Assembly: GCA_021816925.1 (NCBI GenBank)
Contig: JAKAWQ010000007.1
Span: 16,124-80,123 of the forward strand
Direction: 5' to 3'
Source: Pseudomonadota bacterium
GTDB lineage: Bacteria > Pseudomonadota > Alphaproteobacteria > Acetobacterales > Acetobacteraceae
DNA: 64,000 nucleotides
Shown: positions 21,733-30,554 of the stretch, in pieces
Layout of the letters: the number at the start of each line of letters is the position of its first letter
Position numbering within the stretch: position 1 is the stretch's first letter
Position numbers and translations under genes: made by a program
Notes under the pieces: generated by a model
Databases searched by the model: none
What the model was told of the DNA's origin: nothing
The model's input: the letters and a program-made list of their open reading frames with translations, nothing else

Positions 21733-22301
21733 CGGTTCGGATAGATCGCGTGGTGACGCGTGGCGGCGATCGGGGCGAAACCTCGCTCGGCGACGGGCGC
21801 CGCGTGCGCAAGGACACGCTTCGCATCGAGGCGCTGGGTGCGGTGGACGAGGCAAACGCGGCCCTCGGGCTACTCGGCGAGGCCGTGGCGAGCGATGCAC
21901 CAACGGTGGAGCTGGTGCGTCGCATGCAAAACGATCTCTTCGATCTCGGCGCAGATCTCGCCGTCCCAGAAACTGACGCAAAGCCGCGCATCCGCATCCA
22001 GGACCGGCAGGTGGTGGCGCTCGAAGCCGCGATCGAGGCGCGCAACGCCGGGCTGCCGCCGCTTCGGAGCTTCGTGCTTCCGGGCGGCAGCAAGCCAGCG
22101 GCGATGGCGCATCTTGCCCGTGCGATCGTGCGGCGGGCGGAACGGCGCGCAGTCGCGCTCGCCGCGGCAGAGGCGCTCAGCCCTGCCGTGATCCGCTATC
22201 TCAATCGACTCTCAGATCTCCTCTTCGTGCTTGCGCGCGAGGAGAACGAGAAGACGGGCTCGGCACCGCTCTGGCAGCCGGGCCGAGAAGCCGACGACTG
22301 A
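21729..22301 (+). CDS. Cob(I)alamin adenosyltransferase, PduO type
   Basis: Transfers the adenosyl group of ATP to cob(I)alamin to make coenzyme B12. The 190-residue product shows TRGGDRGETSLGDGRRVRKD (about 10-29), the helix RIEALGAVDEANAALGLL, LPGGSKPAAMAHLARAIVRR with the ATP-binding arginines, and the late YLNRLSDLLFVLARE motif, all standard for PduO/MMAB. Start overlaps tonB (ATGA). As the last gene of the uptake operon it converts imported cobalamin to its active form. Confidence 0.93.
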   Translation: MTVRIDRVVTRGGDRGETSLGDGRRVRKDTLRIEALGAVDEANAALGLLGEAVASDAPTVELVRRMQNDLFDLGADLAVPETDAKPRIRIQDRQVVALEAAIEARNAGLPPLRSFVLPGGSKPAAMAHLARAIVRRAERRAVALAAAEALSPAVIRYLNRLSDLLFVLAREENEKTGSAPLWQPGREADD

Positions 22302-22306
22302 TCCGC

Positions 22307-24292
22307 TCAGAAACTTGCCCGCGCGCCGAGCAGGAAGGAGGCGCCGGGGTAAGCGAATCCGCTCGCCGGCTCGAATTTCGAGTCGAAGATGTTGTTGCCG
22401 GTCAAGAAGAGGGCGAGGTGGGGCGTAAGTTGGTAGGTCGTGTTGACATTCACGATGGTGCCGGAGCTTGCGAGGCCGGTGCCGGCGGGAAAGCCGTTGT
22501 TGTCCACCAGCGCATCCTCGAACGGCCCGATATGGAGCAGCTCCGGCGCGATCGTGAGCTTCGGCAGCGGGCGGATCAGGAGATTGGCGGAGAACTGGTT
22601 CTCCGGCCGGCGAAGGAGGAGTGCGCCGGTATCGGCGTCGCGTGCGTCCGTATAGGTATAGGCGAGATCGGCTGAAAGCCAACGCCTTAGACGCAGCGCG
22701 AGCGTGGTCTCCACGCCCTGCAGATGCGCGAGCCCGATATTCACCGTGGTGAAGACCGGTAAAAACACGGTCTCGATCAGATCCCTCACGTCAGTGTGGA
22801 AATAGGTGACGCCAAGGGTTGCGAAATCCGCCCGGCCGAAGCCCGGAAGCGTGGTGCTCCAGCCCACCTCGAAGCCGATGCTGCGTTCGGGCTTGAGGTT
22901 CGGGTTGCCCTGGAAGCCGCCACCGGATCCGTAGAGATCGAAGAGCGAGGGCGCGAGGAAGGCCGTCCCGCCCGAGATATGAAAGCGGGAGGAGAGCTCC
23001 GGTAGCGCGAGGACGAAGCCGCCGCGCCAGGTGAAGGCGTTGCCGACCGCGGAGACGGCGTCCTCACGCACCCCTCCGGTGAAGGTGAGGCGCCTCCAGA
23101 ACGTGCTCTGAACGCCTGCGTGCCAGGCGCTCGAGATCTGTTCGGCGTGCGTCTCCTGCACGAACGGCACGCCGAAAAAGCTGTCGTTCAGGCTGACATT
23201 GACGAAATCGTTGATGTGCTCGAAGCCGAAGGTGAGGGTTTGATCGCGCGCCGGGCCCTGATCGGGAAGATCGACCGTGTCGTTCCATTGCAGGTCAACA
23301 CGCGTGCCCTGGTAGTGATCGTTGTTGGATTCCTGGTTCGGATCGGCCGGGTTGAGCGGATCGACGTAGTGGCGGAAGTCGTAGAGGCCCGAGGCCATGA
23401 GCACGGTACGGAACCAGGGGAGCACCTGGCTCGAAAGCGCGAGGGTGCCGAGGGCGCTGGTATCGTAGGCGACCTCGTTCGGCGCATCGAAGGCAGGGAA
23501 GCCGAGGGTGTCGAAGCCGCCGAGGCTATGCCGACCGGAGGCATAGAACGAAAGCCGCGTGCCGGGAACGACGGTCAAGCCGAGGTCGAGATTGCCCTGC
23601 TGATTCTGAAAGCCGTCCCGCTCGCCCGTGTAAACGCTCTCGCGCCGCGGCGTTACGTCAAATCCTTCCATCGTGAGCGCACTCGCATTCAGCCGATAAT
23701 CGAACGGCCCGGAGGAACCGGAAAGCCCGGCATCCACCTGGTTAGCGTCGGGCAGACCGGCGGCGATGCTGATCGTTCCGTGCGGCGGGCCTGAGCCGGG
23801 CGTCGTGATGATGTTGATCACCCCGCCGATCGCGCCCGAGCCGTAGAGGCTCGACATCGGGCCGCGGATCACCTCGATGCGTTGCACGCCAGCGAGCGTG
23901 TCGGAGCCGAAGTTGAAAGCACCGCCCGGGTCTGAAGGATCGTTGATGGGAACGCCGTTCTCCAGCACGAGCACCTGGTTGCTGTCGGTGCCGCGGATGA
24001 AGACGCTCGCGTTCGCGCCAGGGCCGCCCGACTGAACGATATGCAGGCCGGGTACGGCGGAGAGCGCATCGACCAGCGTGTTGTAGCCGCGGTTCTCGAT
24101 CGTCTGGCGCGTGATGACGGTGACGCCGGCCGGGATCTCCTGCACGGGGGTGGGAATGCGCGTGGCGGTGACGACGGTTTCCGGGATGGCGGAGGACCCG
24201 ATGCTGGTCCCTCCGGTGGTGGTGTCGGTACCGTTCGGGTTTACCGTTTGGGCAAGGGCTGCGGCCGGAATGGCGGCCGCCAGCAGGGCCAT
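22307..24292 (-). CDS. btuB: TonB-dependent outer-membrane cobalamin receptor
   Basis: Outer-membrane beta-barrel receptor, 661 residues, for B12 uptake. After a signal peptide (LLAAAIPAAALA) come a TonB-box-like ETVVTATRIPTP (about 38-49), the plug domain (NTLVDALSAVPGLHIVQSGG, FIRGTDSNQVLVLENGVP), and a barrel ending in ...LLGARASF with terminal Phe. A cobalamin riboswitch lies upstream. The ATG at 24292 has no ribosome site nearby; a CTG at 24307 lies 5 bases after GGAGGAGG and would add LRILV, so the true start may be CTG. The gene is convergent with the adenosyltransferase. Confidence 0.92.
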   Translation of the reverse strand: MALLAAAIPAAALAQTVNPNGTDTTTGGTSIGSSAIPETVVTATRIPTPVQEIPAGVTVITRQTIENRGYNTLVDALSAVPGLHIVQSGGPGANASVFIRGTDSNQVLVLENGVPINDPSDPGGAFNFGSDTLAGVQRIEVIRGPMSSLYGSGAIGGVINIITTPGSGPPHGTISIAAGLPDANQVDAGLSGSSGPFDYRLNASALTMEGFDVTPRRESVYTGERDGFQNQQGNLDLGLTVVPGTRLSFYASGRHSLGGFDTLGFPAFDAPNEVAYDTSALGTLALSSQVLPWFRTVLMASGLYDFRHYVDPLNPADPNQESNNDHYQGTRVDLQWNDTVDLPDQGPARDQTLTFGFEHINDFVNVSLNDSFFGVPFVQETHAEQISSAWHAGVQSTFWRRLTFTGGVREDAVSAVGNAFTWRGGFVLALPELSSRFHISGGTAFLAPSLFDLYGSGGGFQGNPNLKPERSIGFEVGWSTTLPGFGRADFATLGVTYFHTDVRDLIETVFLPVFTTVNIGLAHLQGVETTLALRLRRWLSADLAYTYTDARDADTGALLLRRPENQFSANLLIRPLPKLTIAPELLHIGPFEDALVDNNGFPAGTGLASSGTIVNVNTTYQLTPHLALFLTGNNIFDSKFEPASGFAYPGASFLLGARASF

Positions 24293-24434
24293 GACAAGGA
24301 TGCGCAGTTTGGCCTCCTCCGTGTTGGGCCGTCCTGCGCGTGCGCCGGCGGCCCGTTGTCAGGACGACGGCCGCCTCGGGGCTTTCCCCCGCTGCCTCGG
24401 TGCACCCCGCCCGAAGCGCGCGAACAGTCTCGAT

Positions 24435-24612
24435 GCCGGCCGGTCTCCTGGCTTGGGGGTCATCACCCGGCCCTGCCTTCTCACCCGTTGCGGGCAATGG
24501 CGTCGGCAATTGCGCCCTGGGGGCCGGACTCGCCACCGTACAGTTGCGGGGGCAGCCGCGGTTTACGCGTTCCCGTTTGCAGCCCTTTCGGGCCACCGGC
24601 ATCTGCCCCGAC
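24435..24612 (-). promoter_or_regulatory. Cobalamin (B12) riboswitch upstream of btuB
   Basis: Read on the minus strand, the element has the conserved series of the class: GGTGGCCCGAAAGGGC then AACGGGAA, the core GCTGCCCCCGCAACTGT, GAGAAGGCAGG, GATGACCCCC, and the B12 box AAGCCAGGAGACCGGCC (24438-24454). It starts within a few bases of the otsA stop and ends about 140 bases before btuB. It should lower btuB expression when adenosylcobalamin is plentiful, by blocking translation or by termination. Confidence 0.94.
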
Positions 24613-24613
24613 T

Positions 24614-25984
24614 TTAGGCGAAAGAGCGGCGTCGCGCCAAGGGGACGGCTTCGCCTTCGAGGCGGGCGAGGAAGCTCTCCGCCCAGGCGGCCGCGCTGGT
24701 GCGCTCGACGGCAACCATCATCTGTTGCCACCGGCTCCGGCGCTCCTCGATCCCCATGGTGAGCGCGGCGTGCAGCGCCTCGGCGGTTTCGTCCGGATCG
24801 ACCGGGTTGACCAGCACTGCCCCCGCCATGTCCTCGGCCGCCCCGGCGAAACGCGACAGCACGAGCACGCCCGGATCCGCAGGATCCTGTGCGGCCACAT
24901 ATTCCTTGGCGACCAGGTTCATCCCGTCGCGCAACGGCGTCACGAGGCCGACGCGCGCCAGCCGGTAGAAGCCCGCGAGCGTCTGGCGCGGCACGTCGCG
25001 TGTCAGATAGCGTAGCGGATTCCAGTCGAATTCCGCGTGCTCGCCATTGACGCGGCCGACCAGCTCGTCGAGCTCGCGACGCAGCGCACGGTACTGCGCG
25101 ACTTCGCCGCGCGAGACCGGCGCGATCTGCAGCATCGTGACCTTCGCGTGGTGCTCGGGAAAGCGTTGCAGGAGGGAGGCAAACCCGCGGAACCGCTGTG
25201 GCAGCCCTTTCGAGTAGTCGAGCCGATCGACGCCGAGCACGAGCGCGCGTCCGCCGAGGCTCTGCGCGAGGCGAAGCGGGTCGCGCCCTTGTGCGGCGCG
25301 CCGAGCAAGGGCGGCGAAGGAAGAAGGGTCAATGCCGACGGGAATTGCCTCGGCCCGCGGTGCGACCGCTGCTGCCGCCATCGCCTGGTTCAGGTGCGCG
25401 GCATCCTGGGGAGTCTGCACCCCTATCACGTCGTAGGCGTCGAGCGCCCGCACCAGTTCCTCCCATCGCGGCAAGATCGCGAAGATCTCCGGGGGCGGAA
25501 ACGGCACGTGCAGGAAAAACCCGATCCGGATGGGACTCCCCCGCGCACGCAGCGCAGCACCGAACGGGATCAGGTGGTAGTCGTGAACCCATACGAGATC
25601 GTCGGGCTCGAGCAGCGGGACGAGCGCCTCGGCGAAAGCCACGTTCACCGCGAGATAGCATGCGAGATCGCGGCGGCGATATTCGGTCAGGCCGCTGCGA
25701 TAATGCAGGAGCGGCCAGAGCGTGCTGTTGGAGAAACCCACATAGAAGCCGCTGTAGTCCTCTTCGGAGAGTTCGATCGTGGCGAGGTCGGCCCAGCCGA
25801 CCCGGGTGACGGAGGGCACATTGCGGGAGGTCTGGCGGAGGGTGGTGCGCCCGGACCAGCCGAACCAGAGCTTGCGCCGCCGCGCCGTCGCATCGCGCAC
25901 CGCGACGGCCAGCCCGCCGGCCGCGGCAGACCGTTCCTTCACGGCCGGCACTCGGTTTGAGACGATCACGAGCCGACGTGTCAC
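24614..25984 (-). CDS. otsA: Trehalose-6-phosphate synthase
   Basis: Makes trehalose 6-phosphate from UDP-glucose and glucose 6-phosphate (GT20 family). The 456-residue product has IVSNRVPAV at the N-terminus, [55 protein letters not shown] with catalytic Arg/Lys and [11 protein letters not shown] near the end; length is typical. GTG start overlaps the otsB stop (GTGA). The pair supplies the osmoprotectant trehalose. The 3' end abuts the btuB riboswitch. Confidence 0.95.
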   Translation of the reverse strand: MTRRLVIVSNRVPAVKERSAAAGGLAVAVRDATARRRKLWFGWSGRTTLRQTSRNVPSVTRVGWADLATIELSEEDYSGFYVGFSNSTLWPLLHYRSGLTEYRRRDLACYLAVNVAFAEALVPLLEPDDLVWVHDYHLIPFGAALRARGSPIRIGFFLHVPFPPPEIFAILPRWEELVRALDAYDVIGVQTPQDAAHLNQAMAAAAVAPRAEAIPVGIDPSSFAALARRAAQGRDPLRLAQSLGGRALVLGVDRLDYSKGLPQRFRGFASLLQRFPEHHAKVTMLQIAPVSRGEVAQYRALRRELDELVGRVNGEHAEFDWNPLRYLTRDVPRQTLAGFYRLARVGLVTPLRDGMNLVAKEYVAAQDPADPGVLVLSRFAGAAEDMAGAVLVNPVDPDETAEALHAALTMGIEERRSRWQQMMVAVERTSAAAWAESFLARLEGEAVPLARRRSFA

Positions 25985-26748
25985 GGCCGCTCCTTGCGGC
26001 TTTCGTCCGCTGCGGCAAGGCGGCCGAGCCAGCCACGCACGCCGGCCGCGTCGCCGAACGTCGGCGCAACCCTGAGGCCGAAGCCTCCCAGATCCCGCGC
26101 GGCGCGCATTCCGTCTTCGTCGGTCACGTCATCGCCGACGAAAACGGGCAGGCGGCCGGCGAAGGGGCGGCGGGCAAGAAGGGCGTGCACTGCCGTACCC
26201 TTATCGACACCGCGCGGGCGGATCTCCCAGGCCATGGCGGCTGGGACCAGCACGAAGGGCTCGCCCGAGGCGGCGAGCAGACCTTCGAGCGCCGTACCAA
26301 GAGCCGGACCCGCGCCCTCAGCGCAGCGAAAATGGAGAACCAAGCCGTGCGGTTTCTCTTCAAGAAAGAGGCCGGGATACGCCGCCGCAAGCCCTCGCGC
26401 GGCCTCACGCCACCGCCCCGGCAGCTCCGGAAGCGGAGCCCGCTCGATCGGAAGCCAAGGGCGACATCGAAGCGCGGCGCCATGCTCTCCGGCGACGGCG
26501 ACCCCAAGCCCGGGCAGCAGCGCAGTGATCGCCTCGATCGTGCGGCCGCTCACCAACGCGAGCGCGCCGCCGAGGCGGAAATCGAGTCGGCCGAGCAGAT
26601 CCGGCAGTTCCGGTGGCACCTGCACCTCTGCGGGAGCGGGCGCGAGGTCAAGAAGCGTGCCGTCGAGGTCCAACAGCAATGCCAGCCTGGCGAGGGCTGG
26701 CAATGGCGGAATACCCGCGGCCGCAATGAACGCGGGACGCGGTTGCAT
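25981..26748 (-). CDS. otsB: Trehalose-6-phosphate phosphatase
   Basis: Dephosphorylates trehalose 6-phosphate; a HAD-superfamily enzyme. Motif 1 LLDLDGTLLDLAP (about 24-36), motif 2 LVSGRTIEAI, the Lys in RGVDKGTAVHALL and motif 4 FVGDDVTDEDGMRAA are all intact. The ATG at 26748 gives 255 residues; the frame is open for 20 more codons and no good ribosome site decides the start. The stop overlaps the otsA GTG, giving the order otsB-otsA. Confidence 0.92.
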   Translation of the reverse strand: MQPRPAFIAAAGIPPLPALARLALLLDLDGTLLDLAPAPAEVQVPPELPDLLGRLDFRLGGALALVSGRTIEAITALLPGLGVAVAGEHGAALRCRPWLPIERAPLPELPGRWREAARGLAAAYPGLFLEEKPHGLVLHFRCAEGAGPALGTALEGLLAASGEPFVLVPAAMAWEIRPRGVDKGTAVHALLARRPFAGRLPVFVGDDVTDEDGMRAARDLGGFGLRVAPTFGDAAGVRGWLGRLAAADESRKERP

Positions 26749-26815
26749 TGCGATCGTGGTTACCAAGGTTCCTGCCGGGATGTGGGGACGCCCGGCCGGT
26801 CGTGCCACCCGCCGA

Positions 26816-27286
26816 TCAGCGGCAACCGCTCACGCGCACGTCGTAGATCGGATCCTCCAACACCGACGCGGCAGGTTCGGCGGCCACCATCCATCCCTGA
26901 AAGGCCGGTGCCGCCGGGTTCTTGCCGACGATGTCGAGATAGGCGGCAGCATTGCGCTGGTGGCCGGGCGGGCGCACCAGGCACGCTTTCACCTTTATGG
27001 CGAGCGCGCCGACTCGGGCGGAGCCGCCGACCGGCACCGCCAGGATCCGGTGCGTGGCATTCACTTTATCGACGATCTGAAGCTCGGCGACGCGCCGCGG
27101 CAGCCAAGCGGGCGAGGTAGTCGGCGCGGGCGGGGTGGCGGCGGCGGCGGCGGGCGGGGCATTCGAGACAGGTCCAGGCGACAGAGGCCCCGGCGGAGGA
27201 GGGGCCGTCTGGCCGCGAATGGGAAGCACGGGCAAGAGGGCAAGCAGGGCCGAGAGCAGGGCAATGCCCACTTTTTTCCAGATCAT
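26816..27286 (-). CDS. DUF2155 domain-containing protein
   Basis: Function unknown; conserved in Alphaproteobacteria. The 156-residue product has a signal peptide (GIALLSALLALLPVLPIRG), a Pro/Ala-rich linker, then the DUF2155 domain: VAELQIVDKVNATHRILAVP, ALAIKVKACLVRPP and FQGWMVAAEPAASVLEDP ending ...YDVRVSGCR, with two cysteines. Its ATG overlaps the stop of the small gene before it (ATGA). NDUFA12, mlaD and DUF2155 commonly travel together in this group, suggesting an envelope role. Confidence 0.85.
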   Translation of the reverse strand: MIWKKVGIALLSALLALLPVLPIRGQTAPPPPGPLSPGPVSNAPPAAAAATPPAPTTSPAWLPRRVAELQIVDKVNATHRILAVPVGGSARVGALAIKVKACLVRPPGHQRNAAAYLDIVGKNPAAPAFQGWMVAAEPAASVLEDPIYDVRVSGCR

Positions 27287-27510
27287 GTCCTGGACCCGAT
27301 TCGCCTTGAAGGCCCAAGATCCCGCACTGCCATCACAGGCAGCCGCCGCATCGCCGCCTCGCCGACATCCATCAGCACCACCTCTGCGAAAGCACTCTGC
27401 GGAACCTGCGCGCGCTCGGCGCAGTTCTCGCGCAGGACGCGAAGCTTTTCCGGGTAGGGAACCAGCGTCGCGCTGGTTTGGGGCGAGGTTGCCGCAGGGC
27501 GTGGGTTCAT
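27283..27510 (-). CDS. Small hypothetical protein, ATGA-linked to both neighbours
   Basis: A 75-residue product I do not recognise. It is soluble-looking: no membrane helix or signal, with a central segment ATLVPYPEKLRVLRENCAER and AFAEVVLMDVGEAAMRR. Reality is supported by position: its ATG overlaps the mlaD stop and its stop overlaps the DUF2155 start, each as ATGA, which implies translational coupling. One cysteine is present. It could be a lineage-specific partner of the MlaD/DUF2155 proteins. Confidence 0.65.
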   Translation of the reverse strand: MNPRPAATSPQTSATLVPYPEKLRVLRENCAERAQVPQSAFAEVVLMDVGEAAMRRLPVMAVRDLGPSRRIGSRT

Positions 27511-28007
27511 GGCTTGCTCATGGCGGGCGCGCTCGGCACGCCCTTGGCTGCGGTGCTCGCTGCATTCGTCATGCTGAAGATAAACTTCCCGAGCAGCGTT
27601 TCGAGATTGACCGGGGACTGCGTAACGGTGATGCGGCCGTTCGGCGGCAGCATAGCGATGTCACCGCCGGGTTGGAGTTCCAGATAATTGCCGCCGAGCA
27701 GTCCCTCGCTTACGACCGCGGCGCTGCTGTCCTTCGGAATACGGATTGCGTTCGCAACCGTGAAGGTCACCTGAGCCAGGTAGGTCTCCGGGTTGATCGT
27801 TTCGGCGACGACGCGGCCGATCTTGACCCCCGCGAGCCGAACGTCCGAACCGACGGGCAGCCCGGCAACACTGTTGAACTCGGCGTGCAAGGGATAGCCG
27901 CCCGAGGGCGCCGTGCCGGAATGAGCCACTGCAAAGACAAGAAATCCGGCCGCGACGGCGAGTACCACCGCGCCGGTAACGACCTCAGCGGCACCACGGC
28001 GCGCCAC
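27507..28007 (-). CDS. mlaD: MlaD/MCE-family lipid transport protein
   Basis: Substrate-binding component of the inner-membrane complex that moves phospholipids to or from the outer membrane. The 166-residue product has one N-terminal helix ([20 protein letters not shown]) and the MCE domain: [30 protein letters not shown] and [20 protein letters not shown]. The GTG at 28007 lies two bases past the NDUFA12 stop with CAGGA upstream; an ATG at 28028 inside NDUFA12 is the alternative. The other mla genes are not in this window. Confidence 0.87.
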   Translation of the reverse strand: MARRGAAEVVTGAVVLAVAAGFLVFAVAHSGTAPSGGYPLHAEFNSVAGLPVGSDVRLAGVKIGRVVAETINPETYLAQVTFTVANAIRIPKDSSAAVVSEGLLGGNYLELQPGGDIAMLPPNGRITVTQSPVNLETLLGKFIFSMTNAASTAAKGVPSAPAMSKP

Positions 28008-28009
28008 GA

Positions 28010-28429
28010 TTAAGGTCCTGGCGACCAAGCTTCGTAGTCGCCGGTGGCGCGAGGCCGCCGCCCACCCTCGTAATCATGCCCAGGCGGCCGGTAGGCGGCG
28101 GGCGTGCCGGTCAGATTCGGAAGATGCGGCTTCTGCCAGGGCCAGCGTGGGCGATCGGTAAGCGGCGCATCGGTGGTGTAATGCAGCCACGCGTGCCACT
28201 CCGACGGAACCGCGGAGGCCTCGGGCGGCCCGGCATAGATCACCCAGCGACGGGTGCGCAGGCCGCGACGCGGCCGGCGCTCTTCGTAATAGCGATTGCC
28301 CGCCTCGTCGCTGCCGACGAGGCGGCCGCGGAACCGAGTGAAAAGCAGCGTCCCGAGCGTCATGGCCTCGATATAGTCGAGGTGCCCGACGAGGTCCATC
28401 GGAAGCCAGGTGGGAGCCTCGGGCTGCAT
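28010..28429 (-). CDS. NADH:ubiquinone oxidoreductase subunit NDUFA12
   Basis: Accessory subunit of respiratory complex I, found in Alphaproteobacteria and mitochondria. The 139-residue product has the family pattern: [58 protein letters not shown] and the C-terminal [19 protein letters not shown]. It has no membrane helix. It leads the mlaD, small ORF and DUF2155 string and is divergent from the NrdJ-like gene. Confidence 0.92.
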   Translation of the reverse strand: MQPEAPTWLPMDLVGHLDYIEAMTLGTLLFTRFRGRLVGSDEAGNRYYEERRPRRGLRTRRWVIYAGPPEASAVPSEWHAWLHYTTDAPLTDRPRWPWQKPHLPNLTGTPAAYRPPGHDYEGGRRPRATGDYEAWSPGP

Positions 28430-28504
28430 TCATCCACAGGATTTTGTGGCCCCGTCGGCCTGAGGGCCCAAAATATGCTTGCGAGTCGCAACCGATCGCC
28501 TAGC

Positions 28505-30031
28505 ATGGCAACGATGAAGAAGGCCTCTTTCTGGCAGGGTGTCAGGATGCGTCGCACCCTCGCTGGAGCCGACCAGGATGCCCTGCTCCGCCTAGTCACC
28601 GTTCCGGCCTCTTGGGACGACGCGGCTGCGTCGGCCCTCGCCGGGCTTACGGGTGCCGCTGGCCCCGTCCGGCTGGCCGTCGCAGCCGAAGCATTCATCC
28701 GCCCGCTGGCGGAACGTGCGGCCTCGGTTGGACTGTCCGTGCCTCTGGCCGAGCACCTGCGCGAGCTGCTTCTGTCGCGGCGGGGAGCGCCGGACGCTGG
28801 CCTGTGGCAAGGCAAACCGGAGCCGGTGCCGGGTTTTGTCCTGAACCTGGCGGCCTTTTACGACCCGGGCTTGGGGTTCGCGATTGCCGACTTTGCCGAA
28901 GCGGCGGAGACCGCGGTGCTGGCGCTTGGCTTGGCTCGGCCGGACACGCCGCGGATCGCCGTCCGGATTGCCGATCTTGCCGGGCTTCTCGGCGCGCTCG
29001 GGCTCGATTACGAAAGCGGGGCGGCGAGAAACCTCGGCGCCGCGATCGCCGCATTGCTCCGAGGAAAGGCGGACGCCGCCTCGGCCCGACTCGCCAGCCA
29101 CCGCGGCAGGACCGAGCTCGGGCCCGGGTTCCAGGCCCGCATCCTCGCTCCCCCGCAACGGGCGCCGGTGCCTGGCCTCGCCGAAGCCGCCGCGGAGGCG
29201 CTCTCAGCAGTGGCGGCCGCCCCTGCCCTTGCCCACGCTGCCACGACTGCCCTTACGCCGGCAGGGCTCGCGGAGGCCTTGCTCGGCGTGGAGACTGCTG
29301 GCGTCGCCCCGGCGTTTGGCCCGGTGCGCCCAGAAGGCGGGCTTACGCGTACCGCCCGCGCTTGGCTTGCGGCGCGCGGGATCAGTTCCGAGGCGGCGCT
29401 GGCACGCAGGCTCGGCGGAGAAGTGCTCTTTCCTCCGGTCTCGCCGGACGCGTTCGGGGCGATGCGGGAAGAGGTCGCAGCGTATCTGCACGAAGTTCCG
29501 CCGCTTGCCGTGTTCCGTCCGCCCGCGCGGCCTTCGAGCGCCAGGGAAAACCTTCCGGCACGCGCCCGCGGGTATACCCAGAAGGCCAGTGTAGCCGGAC
29601 ACCGCCTTTATCTGCGGACCGGCGAATATGCCGACGGCAGGCTCGGCGAGATCGCGATCGCGCTTCACAAGGAAGGTCCGGCCGTCCGCGGGCTGATGGA
29701 TGCATTCGCCGCCGCGGTCAGTCTCGGGCTGCAACACGGCGTGCCGCTCGAGGAGTTCGTCGAGACGTTCCTTGGCACGCGCTTCGGGCCAGCCGGTCCG
29801 GTGGAAGGTGATCCGGCGGTGCCGAGCGCCATGTCACTGCTCGATTATGTGTTCCGCAATCTCGCCACGAGCTATCTCGGCAGGCGTGATCTGCCGCCGG
29901 CGGAGCCGGAGGACCCGACAGACGCTTCGGCCGTTCCACCGCTCGGCGCACCGCTGCTGCCGCTTTATTTGCCCGCGGTAGCCGCGTCGGCGGGCGCGCG
30001 CAGGCGCGCGCTCAGGCTCGTGGCGAAGTAG
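28505..30031 (+). CDS. TSCPD protein derived from B12-dependent ribonucleotide reductase, catalytic core lost
   Basis: The 508-residue product aligns from memory with NrdJ along its length but in reduced form. [15 protein letters not shown] (about 7-21) matches its N-terminus; [56 protein letters not shown] and [10 protein letters not shown] match barrel segments, and the last third, [20 protein letters not shown] to [11 protein letters not shown], is an intact TSCPD domain. The active-site cysteine and the glutamate of the radical mechanism are not recognisable. It may regulate or bind a partner reductase. Similar uncharacterised TSCPD proteins occur in Alphaproteobacteria. Start ATG 28505 or 28514. 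Confidence 0.75.
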   Translation: MATMKKASFWQGVRMRRTLAGADQDALLRLVTVPASWDDAAASALAGLTGAAGPVRLAVAAEAFIRPLAERAASVGLSVPLAEHLRELLLSRRGAPDAGLWQGKPEPVPGFVLNLAAFYDPGLGFAIADFAEAAETAVLALGLARPDTPRIAVRIADLAGLLGALGLDYESGAARNLGAAIAALLRGKADAASARLASHRGRTELGPGFQARILAPPQRAPVPGLAEAAAEALSAVAAAPALAHAATTALTPAGLAEALLGVETAGVAPAFGPVRPEGGLTRTARAWLAARGISSEAALARRLGGEVLFPPVSPDAFGAMREEVAAYLHEVPPLAVFRPPARPSSARENLPARARGYTQKASVAGHRLYLRTGEYADGRLGEIAIALHKEGPAVRGLMDAFAAAVSLGLQHGVPLEEFVETFLGTRFGPAGPVEGDPAVPSAMSLLDYVFRNLATSYLGRRDLPPAEPEDPTDASAVPPLGAPLLPLYLPAVAASAGARRRALRLVAK

Positions 30032-30046
30032 ATCGGAGGGAGGCCC

Positions 30047-30514
30047 GTGGCCGGCCGCATCGAAGGGAAACTTGCCGAGCTCGGCATTACGCTGCCGCCA
30101 CCCATGGCGCCGATTGCCAATTACGTGCCGTGGGTGATCACGGGCAAACTCGTCCTCGTGTCCGGCCAAGTACCGGCGCTCGATGGCAAGGTGGCGTTTG
30201 TGGGCCGCGTGGGGGCCGAAATAACGGCCGAGGACGCCAAGGCCGCTGCTCGGCAATGCCTGATCAACGTGCTCGGTCACCTCAAGGCGGCTTGCGCCGG
30301 CGATCTCGACCGGGTGCGGCGGGTCGTGCGGCTCGGCGGGTTCATTGCCTCGGCGCCGGGGTTCGCCGGCCAGGCACAGGTGATGAACGGCGCTTCCGAC
30401 CTTGCCGTTGCGGTGTTCGGGGAGGCCGGGCGGCACGCCCGGACGACCATCGGCGTGCCGGTTCTACCGGCGGACGCGGCGGTCGAGGTGGAAGGGCTGT
30501 TCGAGATCGCCTGA
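30047..30514 (+). CDS. RidA/YjgF family protein
   Basis: Family members deaminate reactive enamine/imine intermediates released by PLP enzymes. The 155-residue product starts at a GTG with GGAGGGAGG just upstream. It shows NYVPWVITGKLVLVSGQVPA, AARQCLINVLGHLKAACAGD, VRRVVRLGGFIASAPGF and RTTIGVPVLPADAAVEVEG, where the Arg before TTIGV is the ligand-binding residue. It belongs to the longer (~150 residue) subgroup. It is 15 bases after the NrdJ-like gene and probably in its operon. Confidence 0.9.
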   Translation: MAGRIEGKLAELGITLPPPMAPIANYVPWVITGKLVLVSGQVPALDGKVAFVGRVGAEITAEDAKAAARQCLINVLGHLKAACAGDLDRVRRVVRLGGFIASAPGFAGQAQVMNGASDLAVAVFGEAGRHARTTIGVPVLPADAAVEVEGLFEIA

Positions 30515-30554
30515 AGGGCTTTGCCGCAGCCGAGGGGCCTGCCATATCGCCCGC

